Part shown: one piece after another, positions 1-7,022 of the stretch
Layout: each line of letters opens with the position of its first letter
How positions within the stretch are numbered: the first letter of the stretch is position 1
NCBI GenBank assembly: GCA_023380575.1
Contig: JAMCRM010000097.1
Location: 1 to 9,867 of the forward strand
From: Acidobacteriota bacterium
Lineage (GTDB): Bacteria > Acidobacteriota > Terriglobia > Bryobacterales > Bryobacteraceae
Direction of reading: 5' to 3'
DNA length: 9,867 nucleotides
Translations under genes and position numbers: made by a program
The notes under the pieces: model-generated
Databases searched by the model: none
Seen by the model: only the letters and a program-made list of their open reading frames with translations
Told to the model about the DNA's origin: nothing

Positions 1-1072
1 GGGGAACCGGTGAGGCGCCGCGGCTGATGGCGGGCCAGCAGTCGATGCCGTCCAGCGGCTGGCGGGTGGCGCAGGGGATGCCGCACGCCGTGGCGAGGGT
101 CGGCAGCATGTCATAGACCGTCATCGTCTGCGAACACGCGCCCGGCTTCAGTTTTCCCGGATACCAGGCCAGGCCGGGAACGCGGATTCCGCCCTCGAAG
201 ACGTTGCTTTTCCCCGAACGGAGCGGGCCGTTGTCGGCCCCGGCGGGCCGCGCGCCGCCGTTGTCGCTGAGGAACAACACCAGGGTGTCGGAGGCCAGCC
301 CCTCCTGCTCAAGACGGCCCATCACGGTGCCCACGCCGCGATCGAGCGCATCCACCATGGCCAGGTAGGTGCGCCGCTTGGGTTCCTTCACGGAACCGTA
401 TTTCGCCTGCAGCGCGGCGGGCGCCTGCAAGGGAACGTGCGGGGCGTTCCAGGGCACGTAGAGAAAAAACGGCCGGCGTTTGTCGCGCGCGGCAATCCAG
501 CGCGACGCCGCCGCGGCGAGCAGATCCGTGGAATAGCCTTCCTCGCGAAGGGAGACTCCGTCGCGCTGCCAGTCGATCCCGCCGTCACGCTCATGGGTGA
601 AGTAATCGATGGCTCCGTTCAGGTGGCCATAGAAATGGTCGAAACCGCGCGAGCGCGGCAGGTGCCTGACATTCGCGTGACCGAGGTGCCATTTGCCGAC
701 GGCCGCGGTCTGATATCCGGCGGCGCGGAAGACATCGGCCATGGTGGTTTCCGCAGGCGGGAGTCCGTAGGTTGACCAGGGCCGCACCACGGTATAGCCG
801 AGGCCGAAACGGACGGGGTTCCGCCCCGTCATGAGTGCGGAACGGGTCGGCGAGCAAAGCGGAAACGCATACAAATGGTCGAAGCGCACGCCCTGGCGGC
901 AAAGGCGGTCGATATGAGGTGTCTGGGCCTGGGAGCCCTGATAGCCGACGTCCTTCCAGCCAAGGTCATCGGCAAGGAACACCACCACGTTGGGCCGCGC
1001 GGGCGCCGGCACGGAAGAGGCCATCCCGGCGACCGCCGCGGAAGCTCCCACAATCAGATCTCGTCGTCTCAT
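1..1072 (-). CDS. Arylsulfatase-type sulfatase, partial (C-terminus beyond left edge)
   Basis: Hydrolyses sulfate esters, probably on sugars, in the periplasm or outside the cell. The frame is open from the ATG at 1072 to the window edge (357 residues visible; family members are usually about 450-500). Visible sulfatase landmarks are the metal-binding pair D35-D36 in ADDLGW, the formylglycine motif C73-S-P-T-R followed by SALMTGR, K127 and H129 in GKWHLG, H212 in NAPHVP, D270-N271 in SDNGG and K288 in SGKSNVFEGG. The Cys-type motif means a formylglycine-generating enzyme must be encoded elsewhere. The N-terminus (MRRRDL, then an Ala/Val/Gly-rich stretch ending near PAPA) looks like a Tat signal. 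The ATG overlaps the M28 peptidase stop codon as ATGA, so the two are probably translationally coupled. The sulfatase class is very likely; the substrate is unknown. Confidence 0.95.
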   Translation of the reverse strand, partial: MRRRDLIVGASAAVAGMASSVPAPARPNVVVFLADDLGWKDVGYQGSQAQTPHIDRLCRQGVRFDHLYAFPLCSPTRSALMTGRNPVRFGLGYTVVRPWSTYGLPPAETTMADVFRAAGYQTAAVGKWHLGHANVRHLPRSRGFDHFYGHLNGAIDYFTHERDGGIDWQRDGVSLREEGYSTDLLAAAASRWIAARDKRRPFFLYVPWNAPHVPLQAPAALQAKYGSVKEPKRRTYLAMVDALDRGVGTVMGRLEQEGLASDTLVLFLSDNGGARPAGADNGPLRSGKSNVFEGGIRVPGLAWYPGKLKPGACSQTMTVYDMLPTLATACGIPCATRQPLDGIDCWPAISRGASPVP

Positions 1073-2133
1073 CGCAAATCCGGCGCCTGGCGCTCCTGGT
1101 CAAGAGTCAGAATCGCCGCCAGGGTCGCTTGCACGGTCATCGCGGCGTTCTTCACGTCGCACAACTCCGGGATGTCTCCCTCGGTATGGTAATTGGGATC
1201 GCCGTAAGGCCAAGACCCGATATTCACAATCGTGTTGGCGTAGCCGGCTTTGATGAACGACCCATCGTCATCGCCGGGCTTCGTTCTCTTCACGGTCCGC
1301 TGATCGAGACCGATGGCATATCGGATGTTCACGGCACTCATCAATTCCGCCAGCCGCTCGCCTTCGGGGAGTGTGTATGCTGTGATGTTCGTCTTCTTTG
1401 CCGCGGCAGCATCCTGGGCCGTCTTCACCCCTATACCGTCGATGTTGAAAGCCGCAATAATCCGATCACCGCGAGCCTTGGCGGTCTGAGCCGCGGTGAC
1501 GCTGGTCCAAGGCGTGTGTTCTTCGTTGCAGAACAGGAACCGGATGGTGCGCCTCGATCTGTACTTTGAGAGGACGGTGGCCATTTCCAACACCCCGACG
1601 GTTCCGATCGCGTTATCATTGGCTCCCGGGGAATCAATCCAGCTCTGCGAGTCCTTGTGGGCAAGCACCAGGATGATGTCGCCCGGATACGAGGCCCCGG
1701 TTCTGGAGGCATACAGGTTATAAGCTGTGTACCACGGATCTTCGGGCATGGGCCGAGAGTATTGGGCGTGCTTCGGCTTGCTGCTATCCCGCCGAAATGC
1801 CTGCACTCGAACACCCTCCCTCTCCACGTGGTATCCCGCAGACTCCAACCGTGCGGCGATGTAGTCATCAGCCTCGTACAGCGTGTTCTTCTCGTGGCCC
1901 GGCAAGGTCAAGTTCAGCTTCCTGTAGGGCAGTGGGGCCTTCGCCAGAGCGAACAGGTTCCTGGACATCCGCTCGCTGTCCACTACGCGGAGCACGCTTC
2001 TTATCCGCGCGTCCACAGTCCTGTTCCAGACCTTATCCCAGGACGGCTGTGGCTTTTGGCCGTCCATGCCGGTCCACAGACCGGCGGCGAGCATAGCCAG
2101 CAGACTCAGAACAGCCGGTTGCATACGTTTCAT
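1069..2133 (-). CDS. Secreted M28-family zinc peptidase
   Basis: A 354-residue metallo-aminopeptidase-like protein. The M28 metal-site motifs appear in order: H159-K-D161 (AHKDS), D173 in SPGANDNAIG, E204-E205 in CNEEHTPWTS, D232 in NIDGIG and H316 in PNYHTEGD. The expected two-zinc ligands and the catalytic Glu are therefore all present. Residues 5-22 form a hydrophobic signal peptide ending near GLWTG, so it should act in the periplasm or outside. The frame stays open upstream to 2499, but that part is antisense-like noise inside the preceding gene. The start at 2133 is supported by an AGAGGAG ribosome site six bases upstream and by the signal peptide beginning exactly there. It lies 32 bases after the aldo/keto reductase-like gene and overlaps the sulfatase by four bases. 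M28 also includes carboxypeptidases and glutaminyl cyclases, so the exact reaction is open. Confidence 0.93.
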   Translation of the reverse strand: MKRMQPAVLSLLAMLAAGLWTGMDGQKPQPSWDKVWNRTVDARIRSVLRVVDSERMSRNLFALAKAPLPYRKLNLTLPGHEKNTLYEADDYIAARLESAGYHVEREGVRVQAFRRDSSKPKHAQYSRPMPEDPWYTAYNLYASRTGASYPGDIILVLAHKDSQSWIDSPGANDNAIGTVGVLEMATVLSKYRSRRTIRFLFCNEEHTPWTSVTAAQTAKARGDRIIAAFNIDGIGVKTAQDAAAAKKTNITAYTLPEGERLAELMSAVNIRYAIGLDQRTVKRTKPGDDDGSFIKAGYANTIVNIGSWPYGDPNYHTEGDIPELCDVKNAAMTVQATLAAILTLDQERQAPDLR

Positions 2134-2139
2134 GGACAA

Positions 2140-2146
2140 CTCCTCT
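2140..2146 (-). promoter_or_regulatory. Ribosome binding site of the M28 peptidase
   Basis: AGAGGAG on the minus strand ends six bases before the ATG at 2133. It settles the start codon against the longer open frame reaching 2499. It lies in the 32-base gap after the upstream gene's stop codon. Confidence 0.75.
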
Positions 2147-2165
2147 CCGCGCAATTCGCCGGCTG

Positions 2166-3077
2166 CTACGCCGCGCCGCCGTACTTCTTCGCCAGGGCTA
2201 CGTTTTCCTTCACTTCGTCGGAGAGCGCCGGGTACATCCCCACGATCACGCCATCGACCGGCTTCATGCTCCGGTACGCGTAGGCAAACGCTTTCTCCAG
2301 CGTCCGCGCGTTCTTGCAAAGCCGGCCGGCGCCGAGAATCTTGAACCCCAGGCAAGGCTTGCGCGTTTCGCGGACACGCCGGGTCATCCGGTCGGGATCG
2401 CCCGCAAAGAAGTAGTATTCGCCGAGGGTTTGTTCCACAGTCGGCTCGCTCACGATTCTGCCCAACTCCTCGGGCGAACGCGTGAGATAGTAGAAACACG
2501 TCATGTAGAAGTCGTTTTCCCAGGCCGAATCTTCGATACGGGCGAGGTTATCCGGATTGTGCATCGAAATTCCGGCCACCAGGCCGGCATCGTGGACTTT
2601 CTTCACGAACTCGCGCACAACATCGTACCGGCGGGCCCGAAACAGTTTGTCGGTGACGCCGCCGTGGTGGACGATAGCTATCGGCTGGAGTTCCCGGGCT
2701 TCCTTCGGCACGCCCTTCTCGTAGCCGCTCGCCAGCAGGATGAACTGGATCTTCGAGCCGCGTTCTCGCGCAGCCAGAAGCGCGGAGCGGATCTTCGGTG
2801 AAAGATGGCCTTGGAAGGTCGTGATGCCTTGGCGTTCACAATGAAGCAGGAACTCGGTCGTGCGCTCAACCGTGAAGTAGTTCTGCATGTGCGCGGTCAG
2901 TTTGGCGGTCCCGTAGGAGTAGCCGGCGATGGGGTTGCTGCCGGCAATGAGTCGGGAAACGCGCTTATTTCCGATGGCGATATCGGGCAGCACCTCCGCG
3001 CGCGCCTGCGTGGCGGCAATCAAACCTGCGCCCGCCGTTTGTTTCAGAAATCCGCGGCGCAAGACATCGGTCGGCAT
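2166..3077 (-). CDS. Tat-exported aldo/keto reductase-like TIM-barrel protein
   Basis: A 303-residue protein with a textbook Tat motif (R7-R-G-F-L-K12), a short hydrophobic stretch and an A-R-A site near residue 27, so it is probably folded in the cytoplasm and exported. The rest reads like an aldo/keto reductase barrel: NKRVSRLIAG near 37-46 resembles the first strand, IAIVHHGG at 133-140 the strand carrying the catalytic His, GLVAGISMHNPDNL at 165-178 the G-x-S-N-h region, and VDGVIVGMYPALSDEVKENV near 274-293 the C-terminal end. Where the catalytic Asp and Tyr are expected the sequence reads GITTFQGHL, and FILLAS stands where the Lys is expected; only the His seems kept. A different activity or a binding role is therefore likely. 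Start chosen from the strong ribosome site and the Tat motif. It sits between the receptor gene and the peptidase gene. Export is well supported; the fold assignment is by eye. Confidence 0.8.
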   Translation of the reverse strand: MPTDVLRRGFLKQTAGAGLIAATQARAEVLPDIAIGNKRVSRLIAGSNPIAGYSYGTAKLTAHMQNYFTVERTTEFLLHCERQGITTFQGHLSPKIRSALLAARERGSKIQFILLASGYEKGVPKEARELQPIAIVHHGGVTDKLFRARRYDVVREFVKKVHDAGLVAGISMHNPDNLARIEDSAWENDFYMTCFYYLTRSPEELGRIVSEPTVEQTLGEYYFFAGDPDRMTRRVRETRKPCLGFKILGAGRLCKNARTLEKAFAYAYRSMKPVDGVIVGMYPALSDEVKENVALAKKYGGAA

Positions 3078-3247
3078 GGCTCTTTCCTCCTCCGGCGTGC
3101 CGAAACGCCCACGCGCGCCAGGCGCTCTGCCTACGAGCAAGGCCGTTCAGCACTTCCAGGCTATATTACCGCTTGCGGCGATCTGATGCGGAGTGGCTCG
3201 ACAAGCCGGATTCTCTATGCCGCCCAGGGAATTCTTCACCTGCGCCG
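3078..3247 (-). other. Intergenic spacer after the receptor gene
   Basis: This 170-base gap holds the ribosome site of the next gene, a small stem (GGCT-TGTCG-AGCC on the minus strand, around 3190-3203) and an isolated TAATAT at 3168-3163 without a convincing -35 partner. There is no stem followed by a T-run, so I see no strong terminator. Read-through from the receptor gene is plausible, and a weak internal promoter cannot be excluded. Confidence 0.35.
3086..3093 (-). promoter_or_regulatory. Ribosome binding site of the aldo/keto reductase-like gene
   Basis: GGAGGAGG on the minus strand ends eight bases before the ATG at 3077. It selects this start, which places the twin-arginine motif at residues 7-8, over the longer frame running up to 3140. 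Confidence 0.75.
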
Positions 3248-6200
3248 TCAAAACCGGAACCGCAGCCCGATTTGTGTCTGGCGCGGTGTCAGAGTGGAGG
3301 TGGACTTCCCGAAGTTGTTGTTGCTGAGCGACATCGCCGGACTGTTCAGATTGACGCGGTTCAGCGCGTTAAACGCATCCAGACTGAGACGGGCCGTGAC
3401 CCGTTCCGTGATCTTGAACTGCTTCGAAACAGCCGCGTCCACCTGGGCGAATCCGGGGCCGCGGAACGTATTTCGCCCCAGGTTGCCGTTCATGCCCCGG
3501 ACCGGCAGCGGGAAATCGGAGGCGCGCAGGATTCCGGTCAGGAATTCCGTCTTCGTCCATCCGCTTCGGCGAACACTCTCGCTCGGGGCATTGGGACGAT
3601 CACCCGTCTGATTATCAGCATTGTAGTCGCCACGCGGCCAGACGAGCGTTTCCGTAACCGTAAGCGGCAGCCCTTTCTGCAGGATCGCAAAACCGGAAAG
3701 CTGCCAGCCTTTCAATGCCGCGGCCACCGGCCCGCGCGCCGATGCGAAGAACGGCATTTCCCACACTCCTGTGAGAGCGAGTTTCTGAGGCGCATCGAAA
3801 TCCGCTACCGCGCGATTGAGGCGGCGGTCGTCGGCATCAATAAAGTTCGTGACCTGATAACCTTCATCGGCGTCGGTGATCGTTTTGCCGAACGTGTACG
3901 CCGCCTGTATGGTCAGCCCGCCGCGGAACGGACGGCGGATTGAGAAGGTGCCACCCTGGTGAATCGAATTGCTGCCGGACTCGGTGATCGTGATATTCCC
4001 GAAGCTGTCGTTCAATCCGTTGAAGACTTTGTCCAGCATGTCGCCCCTGTACCGGTTGCGGTTGCTCGAGCTTTCCAGATGGCGGGCGGTGGAGCCGAGA
4101 TAACTCATTTCGGCCACCCATCCATGCGGCAGTTCCCGCTGGATCGCAAAAAACCAATTCTGCGACCGGGCCGGTTTCAGGTTCGGATCGAACCCGCGAA
4201 GCGTCACACGCGCCCCGAGCATTCCATTCTTCGGGCCGAGCCCCAGCCGCAACCCCGGATCCGTCGGATACCCGAGATGGGGCTTGGACGAATCACCGAG
4301 AGCATACGTAAATGTGGTGCCGTACAGTTGGCCAAGAACGGCACTGGCCCGCATCGGAGGATTGGAAGCGAATGGCGCCGGACCGGTGAGGAACATGCGG
4401 TCGTATGACAGCCCGTAACCACCGCGCACGACCCAACGCTTCCCGCCTGGATTCCACGCAAAGCCCAGCCGCGGTCCGAAGTCGAACCACGAAGGATGGA
4501 ACAGGCCTTGAACGAAATCGGCGCGCCCATTGGCGAAGCGCTCCGAGTAGCTGGAGCCCGATCCGAAAACGAGTTGTCGAAGCAAATCGTTGGCTTCGGT
4601 GATGGCGCCGTAATGTTCGTATCGCAAGCCGGCATTCAGCGAAAAATTGTGCGTCACTTTCCAGTCGTCATTAATGAAGAAGGCCCACTCCCACTGGCGG
4701 ATCCCGAGTACCGTGGTGGCGGGCTCGCCCGTCCTCGGATCCACGCTGCGTGTCATCTGCAGTGCCTCATCATCGGCGAAATCCAGGATATTGGCGAATG
4801 AGTAAGCGGGAATGTATTCGCGCGTATTGCGGGTGTTGTTGTGAACCCGGCGAATCTCGCCACCGAATTTCACCGAGTGCCCGCCCTGCACCGACGAAAA
4901 AACATCTTTGAACTGGTAGTTGTTCTGGAAGAAGCCGTAAGGGAAGATGCCCGCCGACCATCCCGTTACCTGCGGGACGTTGACCGTGGGAATCTCGGGG
5001 TGCTTGGGATCCGCCAGCAATCCGTAGTTGCGCATGAATCCAAAGCGCGCCTCGTTCAAACGTGCGGCGGAGAATATGTGAGTATGATTCAGCGACACGA
5101 AATGGGTGGTATCCGTCCGCGGACGATCCGAACTCGGCCGGATGCTTCCGGTGAGATATGTGACGCGGGTGAAATAGTAGTTGGTGAACAACCGGTCCCG
5201 GCCCGGCACGGCTTCCCAATCGACCCGCCCGCTGTACTGATTTCCGTTGCGCGGCATCTCGGGCGCAAAGACCACGTTCCCGATGTCCGGGATGCCGTCG
5301 GCGGGGCCGATCGAATTGACACCGGTCCGGGGGCTGCCAAGATCGCGAAATCCGGACTCAGCCACGGCCACCGGTCCGAAATCGCGCAGCAGCCGGGCCG
5401 CGATCGAGTTCGGACGCGTCCGCATTACGAAGTCGCGAAACGCGGGGGTCTCGACTGAGAAAACCCGGGCCCGGGAGCCGGAGTAGCGCAGCCCCTCGTA
5501 CGAGTGGAAAAAGAACATCCGGTTCCGCACAATGGGGCCTCCGATGTTGTATCCGAACTGGTTGCGGCGGAACACCGGTACTGACTTTTCGAACAGGTTG
5601 CGCGCGGAGAGGGTGTTGTTCTGAAAATACTCGGCCGCCGAACCGTGGAATTGGTTCGATCCTCCCTTGGTGATGACCTGAATTTGCGCGCCGCTGTTGC
5701 GCCCATCGACAGCCGAAAAGTTGTTCGAGACTACCCGCACCTCCTGGACGGAATCCGCATTGGGAATGATGTTCGTATATCCCCCGCGGCTCATGGAATT
5801 TGCGTTTGAATCGTCCAGAGTGTAATTGTTGGCTTCGGCGCGCTGACCGCTGGCATAGATCTGCGGGCCCATTTCTCCCGCGAACGGGTCGTTGCCGCTG
5901 CCGCCGCCGACTGCGCCGGAGATGCCGCGCCCCATCACTCCCGGCTGCAACGCGATCAGATTGAACAGGTTGCGCCCGTTAAGAGGAAGCTCGCTGAGCT
6001 GGATGCTCTCCACTCGCCCAGAGATGCGCCCCTCTTCGGTCTCGATCAGCGACTGCCGTTCGCTGACCGTGACGCTTTCCGAAACGGGACCGAGTTGAAG
6101 CTTCAGATCGAGCCGGACCACTTGATCGATGGCGACCTCGATATCGCGCGCTTCCGCGGTCCGAAAGCCGTCCTTCCCCGCCGCCACGGAGTACCGTCCG

Positions 6201-6412
6201 GGTCCGAGATTCAGCACCCGGAACAGGCCCTCCTGGTTCGTTGTGGCCTCGCGGACGACGCCCGTCTGAACGGACGTCACGCGGACCTTTGCGCCGGTGA
6301 TCACGGCCGCGCTGGGGTCGGTGACGACGCCCTGGAGAGAACTGCCATACTGAGCCGCCGCCTGCCAAACCATGGCCGCGGCCACGAAGAGCAAACGAAG
6401 CATCGTGTGCAT
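3248..6412 (-). CDS. TonB-dependent outer-membrane receptor, Oar-like, with carboxypeptidase-regulatory-like domain
   Basis: A 1054-residue outer-membrane protein, the usual size for the Acidobacteriota Oar-like family. A signal peptide (about 1-20, ending WQAAA-Q) is followed by a carboxypeptidase-regulatory-like beta-sandwich at about 22-108 (LQGVVTDPSAAVITGAKV, GLFRVLNLGPGRYSV). A plug region follows at about 120-255 (ELPLNGRNLFNLIALQPGV, VRVVSNNFSAVDGRNSGAQI, TKGGSNQFHGSAAEYFQ). The rest is a long barrel rich in aromatic and Asn residues, ending in RQTQIGLRFRF, with the C-terminal Phe typical of outer-membrane barrels. No clear TonB box was picked out. The start at 6412 has GAGAGGA four bases upstream; Met4 is possible but is 13 bases from that site. 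It is the first gene of the minus-strand group and probably imports the product of, or substrate for, the sulfatase and peptidase. Family certain; ligand unknown. Confidence 0.95.
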   Translation of the reverse strand: MHTMLRLLFVAAAMVWQAAAQYGSSLQGVVTDPSAAVITGAKVRVTSVQTGVVREATTNQEGLFRVLNLGPGRYSVAAGKDGFRTAEARDIEVAIDQVVRLDLKLQLGPVSESVTVSERQSLIETEEGRISGRVESIQLSELPLNGRNLFNLIALQPGVMGRGISGAVGGGSGNDPFAGEMGPQIYASGQRAEANNYTLDDSNANSMSRGGYTNIIPNADSVQEVRVVSNNFSAVDGRNSGAQIQVITKGGSNQFHGSAAEYFQNNTLSARNLFEKSVPVFRRNQFGYNIGGPIVRNRMFFFHSYEGLRYSGSRARVFSVETPAFRDFVMRTRPNSIAARLLRDFGPVAVAESGFRDLGSPRTGVNSIGPADGIPDIGNVVFAPEMPRNGNQYSGRVDWEAVPGRDRLFTNYYFTRVTYLTGSIRPSSDRPRTDTTHFVSLNHTHIFSAARLNEARFGFMRNYGLLADPKHPEIPTVNVPQVTGWSAGIFPYGFFQNNYQFKDVFSSVQGGHSVKFGGEIRRVHNNTRNTREYIPAYSFANILDFADDEALQMTRSVDPRTGEPATTVLGIRQWEWAFFINDDWKVTHNFSLNAGLRYEHYGAITEANDLLRQLVFGSGSSYSERFANGRADFVQGLFHPSWFDFGPRLGFAWNPGGKRWVVRGGYGLSYDRMFLTGPAPFASNPPMRASAVLGQLYGTTFTYALGDSSKPHLGYPTDPGLRLGLGPKNGMLGARVTLRGFDPNLKPARSQNWFFAIQRELPHGWVAEMSYLGSTARHLESSSNRNRYRGDMLDKVFNGLNDSFGNITITESGSNSIHQGGTFSIRRPFRGGLTIQAAYTFGKTITDADEGYQVTNFIDADDRRLNRAVADFDAPQKLALTGVWEMPFFASARGPVAAALKGWQLSGFAILQKGLPLTVTETLVWPRGDYNADNQTGDRPNAPSESVRRSGWTKTEFLTGILRASDFPLPVRGMNGNLGRNTFRGPGFAQVDAAVSKQFKITERVTARLSLDAFNALNRVNLNSPAMSLSNNNFGKSTSTLTPRQTQIGLRFRF

Positions 6413-6422
6413 CTGATCCTCT

Positions 6423-6457
6423 CTGACCCAGGACGTCAGTCCTGGCTTCCTGGTCAG
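6423..6457 (-). promoter_or_regulatory. Inverted repeat with two alternative hairpins in the receptor leader
   Basis: Read on the minus strand, an inner perfect stem CCAGGAC-TGAC-GTCCTGG pairs 6445-6439 with 6434-6428, and flanking CTGAC/GTCAG (6457-6453 with 6427-6423) can extend it across a bulge. A competing fold pairs CTGACCAGGA (6457-6448) with TCCTGGGTCAG (6433-6423), ten pairs with one bulged G. The two folds exclude each other. The repeat begins about where a transcript from the TATAAT at 6463-6468 would start, and its 3' arm touches the ribosome site GAGAGGA. It could be a protein operator in DNA or an RNA structure tuning translation or stability. The pairing is seen directly; the function is inferred. 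Confidence 0.5.
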
Positions 6458-6462
6458 ACTCG

Positions 6463-6468
6463 ATTATA
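6463..6468 (-). promoter_or_regulatory. Putative -10 element for the receptor gene group
   Basis: A perfect TATAAT on the minus strand lies 50 bases before the receptor ATG. A transcript starting about seven bases downstream would have a leader of roughly 44 bases. No good TTGACA-like -35 box lies 16-18 bases upstream, so the promoter may need an activator or another sigma factor. The element sits in a 163-base divergent spacer. Confidence 0.45.
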
Positions 6469-6575
6469 CGGCCAACCGGAGATATTCAGACCGCGTTTTG
6501 CCTGTTGCGTGCATCATCCGTACCCCCTGTTGCTCTTACATACTCTGCAACGTACAGTAGATAGGCAGGACGAAT

Positions 6576-6989
6576 ATGAAGCCTTGCAGGACATGTGGGC
6601 ACCCGATCTCCGAAGATGCGTTGGCCTGCCCGCAGTGTGGCGCACCCTACCCCGCGAAGGACAAGTGGGACGGGTGGGGCTACGAGTATAAGTCGGCGAC
6701 GACTCTTTTCGGATTGCCGCTGCTGCACGTCTCGTTCAAGTACCGTCCCAACCGCGTACCTGTCGTGGCGAAAGGCATCATCGCCGTCGGGCAGTTTGGG
6801 TGCGGCATCGTTACCGTCGCCCAGTTTGGGGTCGGCTTCATCTGCGTCGCGCAGTTTGCGCTCGCGGGCTTCGCGCTGGCTCAGTTCGCAGCGGCTTACT
6901 CGCTTCTCGCCCAAATTGGTCTCTACGTCCACGAAGGACATGGCCAGTTGGTCAGAAGCATCATGCAGTTTGTGGGACCGAAATTCTGA
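6576..6989 (+). CDS. Zinc-ribbon protein with ten-residue Q-F repeats
   Basis: A 137-residue protein of unknown function. The N-terminus has two CxxC pairs (C4-x-x-C7 and C18-x-x-C21), the layout of a zinc ribbon. A linker with WGYEYKS and LFGLPLLHVSFKY (44-56) leads into five exact ten-residue units in which Q falls at 73, 83, 93, 103 and 113, followed by F (I in the last unit). The units are rich in Gly, Ala and Val and can also be read as about ten five-residue coils, as in pentapeptide-like beta-helices. The tail (114-137) is short and mixed. There is no signal peptide; residues 64-117 are hydrophobic enough that membrane association is possible. A ribosome site AGGA ends five bases before the ATG. 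It is divergent from the receptor gene and converges on the oxidoreductase gene, so it is probably transcribed alone. I recall similar zinc-ribbon hypothetical proteins but know of no role. Confidence 0.85.
   Translation: MKPCRTCGHPISEDALACPQCGAPYPAKDKWDGWGYEYKSATTLFGLPLLHVSFKYRPNRVPVVAKGIIAVGQFGCGIVTVAQFGVGFICVAQFALAGFALAQFAAAYSLLAQIGLYVHEGHGQLVRSIMQFVGPKF
6786..6935 (+). repeat. Five tandem 30-base coding repeats (ten-residue units)
   Basis: Within the zinc-ribbon gene, units of the form VGQFGCGIVT, VAQFGVGFIC, VAQFALAGFA, LAQFAAAYSL and LAQIGLYVHE follow one another without a gap. The protein period is exact, while the DNA copies have drifted, for example using both CAG and CAA for the fixed Gln. 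This points to an old, selected protein repeat rather than a recent tandem duplication. Confidence 0.8.
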
Positions 6990-6994
6990 TAACT

Positions 6995-7018
6995 GGCAGC
7001 CCTGCCCGGCGCGCTGCC
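6995..7018. terminator. Weak stem-loop between convergent genes
   Basis: GGCAGC (6995-7000) can pair with GCTGCC (7013-7018) around a 12-base loop. It fills most of the 33 bases between the stop codons of the zinc-ribbon gene and the oxidoreductase gene. It could serve both strands, but neither side has a T-run, so an intrinsic terminator is only tentative. Confidence 0.25.
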
Positions 7019-7022
7019 TGGA

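Noticed and set aside
835..2283. Plus-strand frames (835-1569 and 1657-2283) antisense to the sulfatase and peptidase
   Set aside because: They mirror genes whose active-site residues are complete on the minus strand and show no domain of their own.
2134..2499. In-frame extension of the M28 peptidase upstream of 2133
   Set aside because: It lies wholly or mostly inside the preceding gene on the same strand in another frame, is Arg/Gly-rich with no recognisable domain, and the signal peptide and ribosome site both mark 2133 as the start.
3163..3168. TAATAT as a separate promoter for the aldo/keto reductase-like gene
   Set aside because: No acceptable -35 hexamer at 16-18 bases and no other supporting signal; kept only as a remark in the spacer entry.
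2805..3943. Two overlapping plus-strand frames (2805-3611 and 3173-3943) antisense to the receptor and aldo/keto reductase-like genes
   Set aside because: Composition is typical of antisense frames in GC-rich DNA, and both run across confidently assigned minus-strand genes.
6786..6935. Recent DNA-level tandem repeat or CRISPR-like array
   Set aside because: The 30-base period is coding, the copies differ widely at the base level, and there are no identical repeats with unique spacers.
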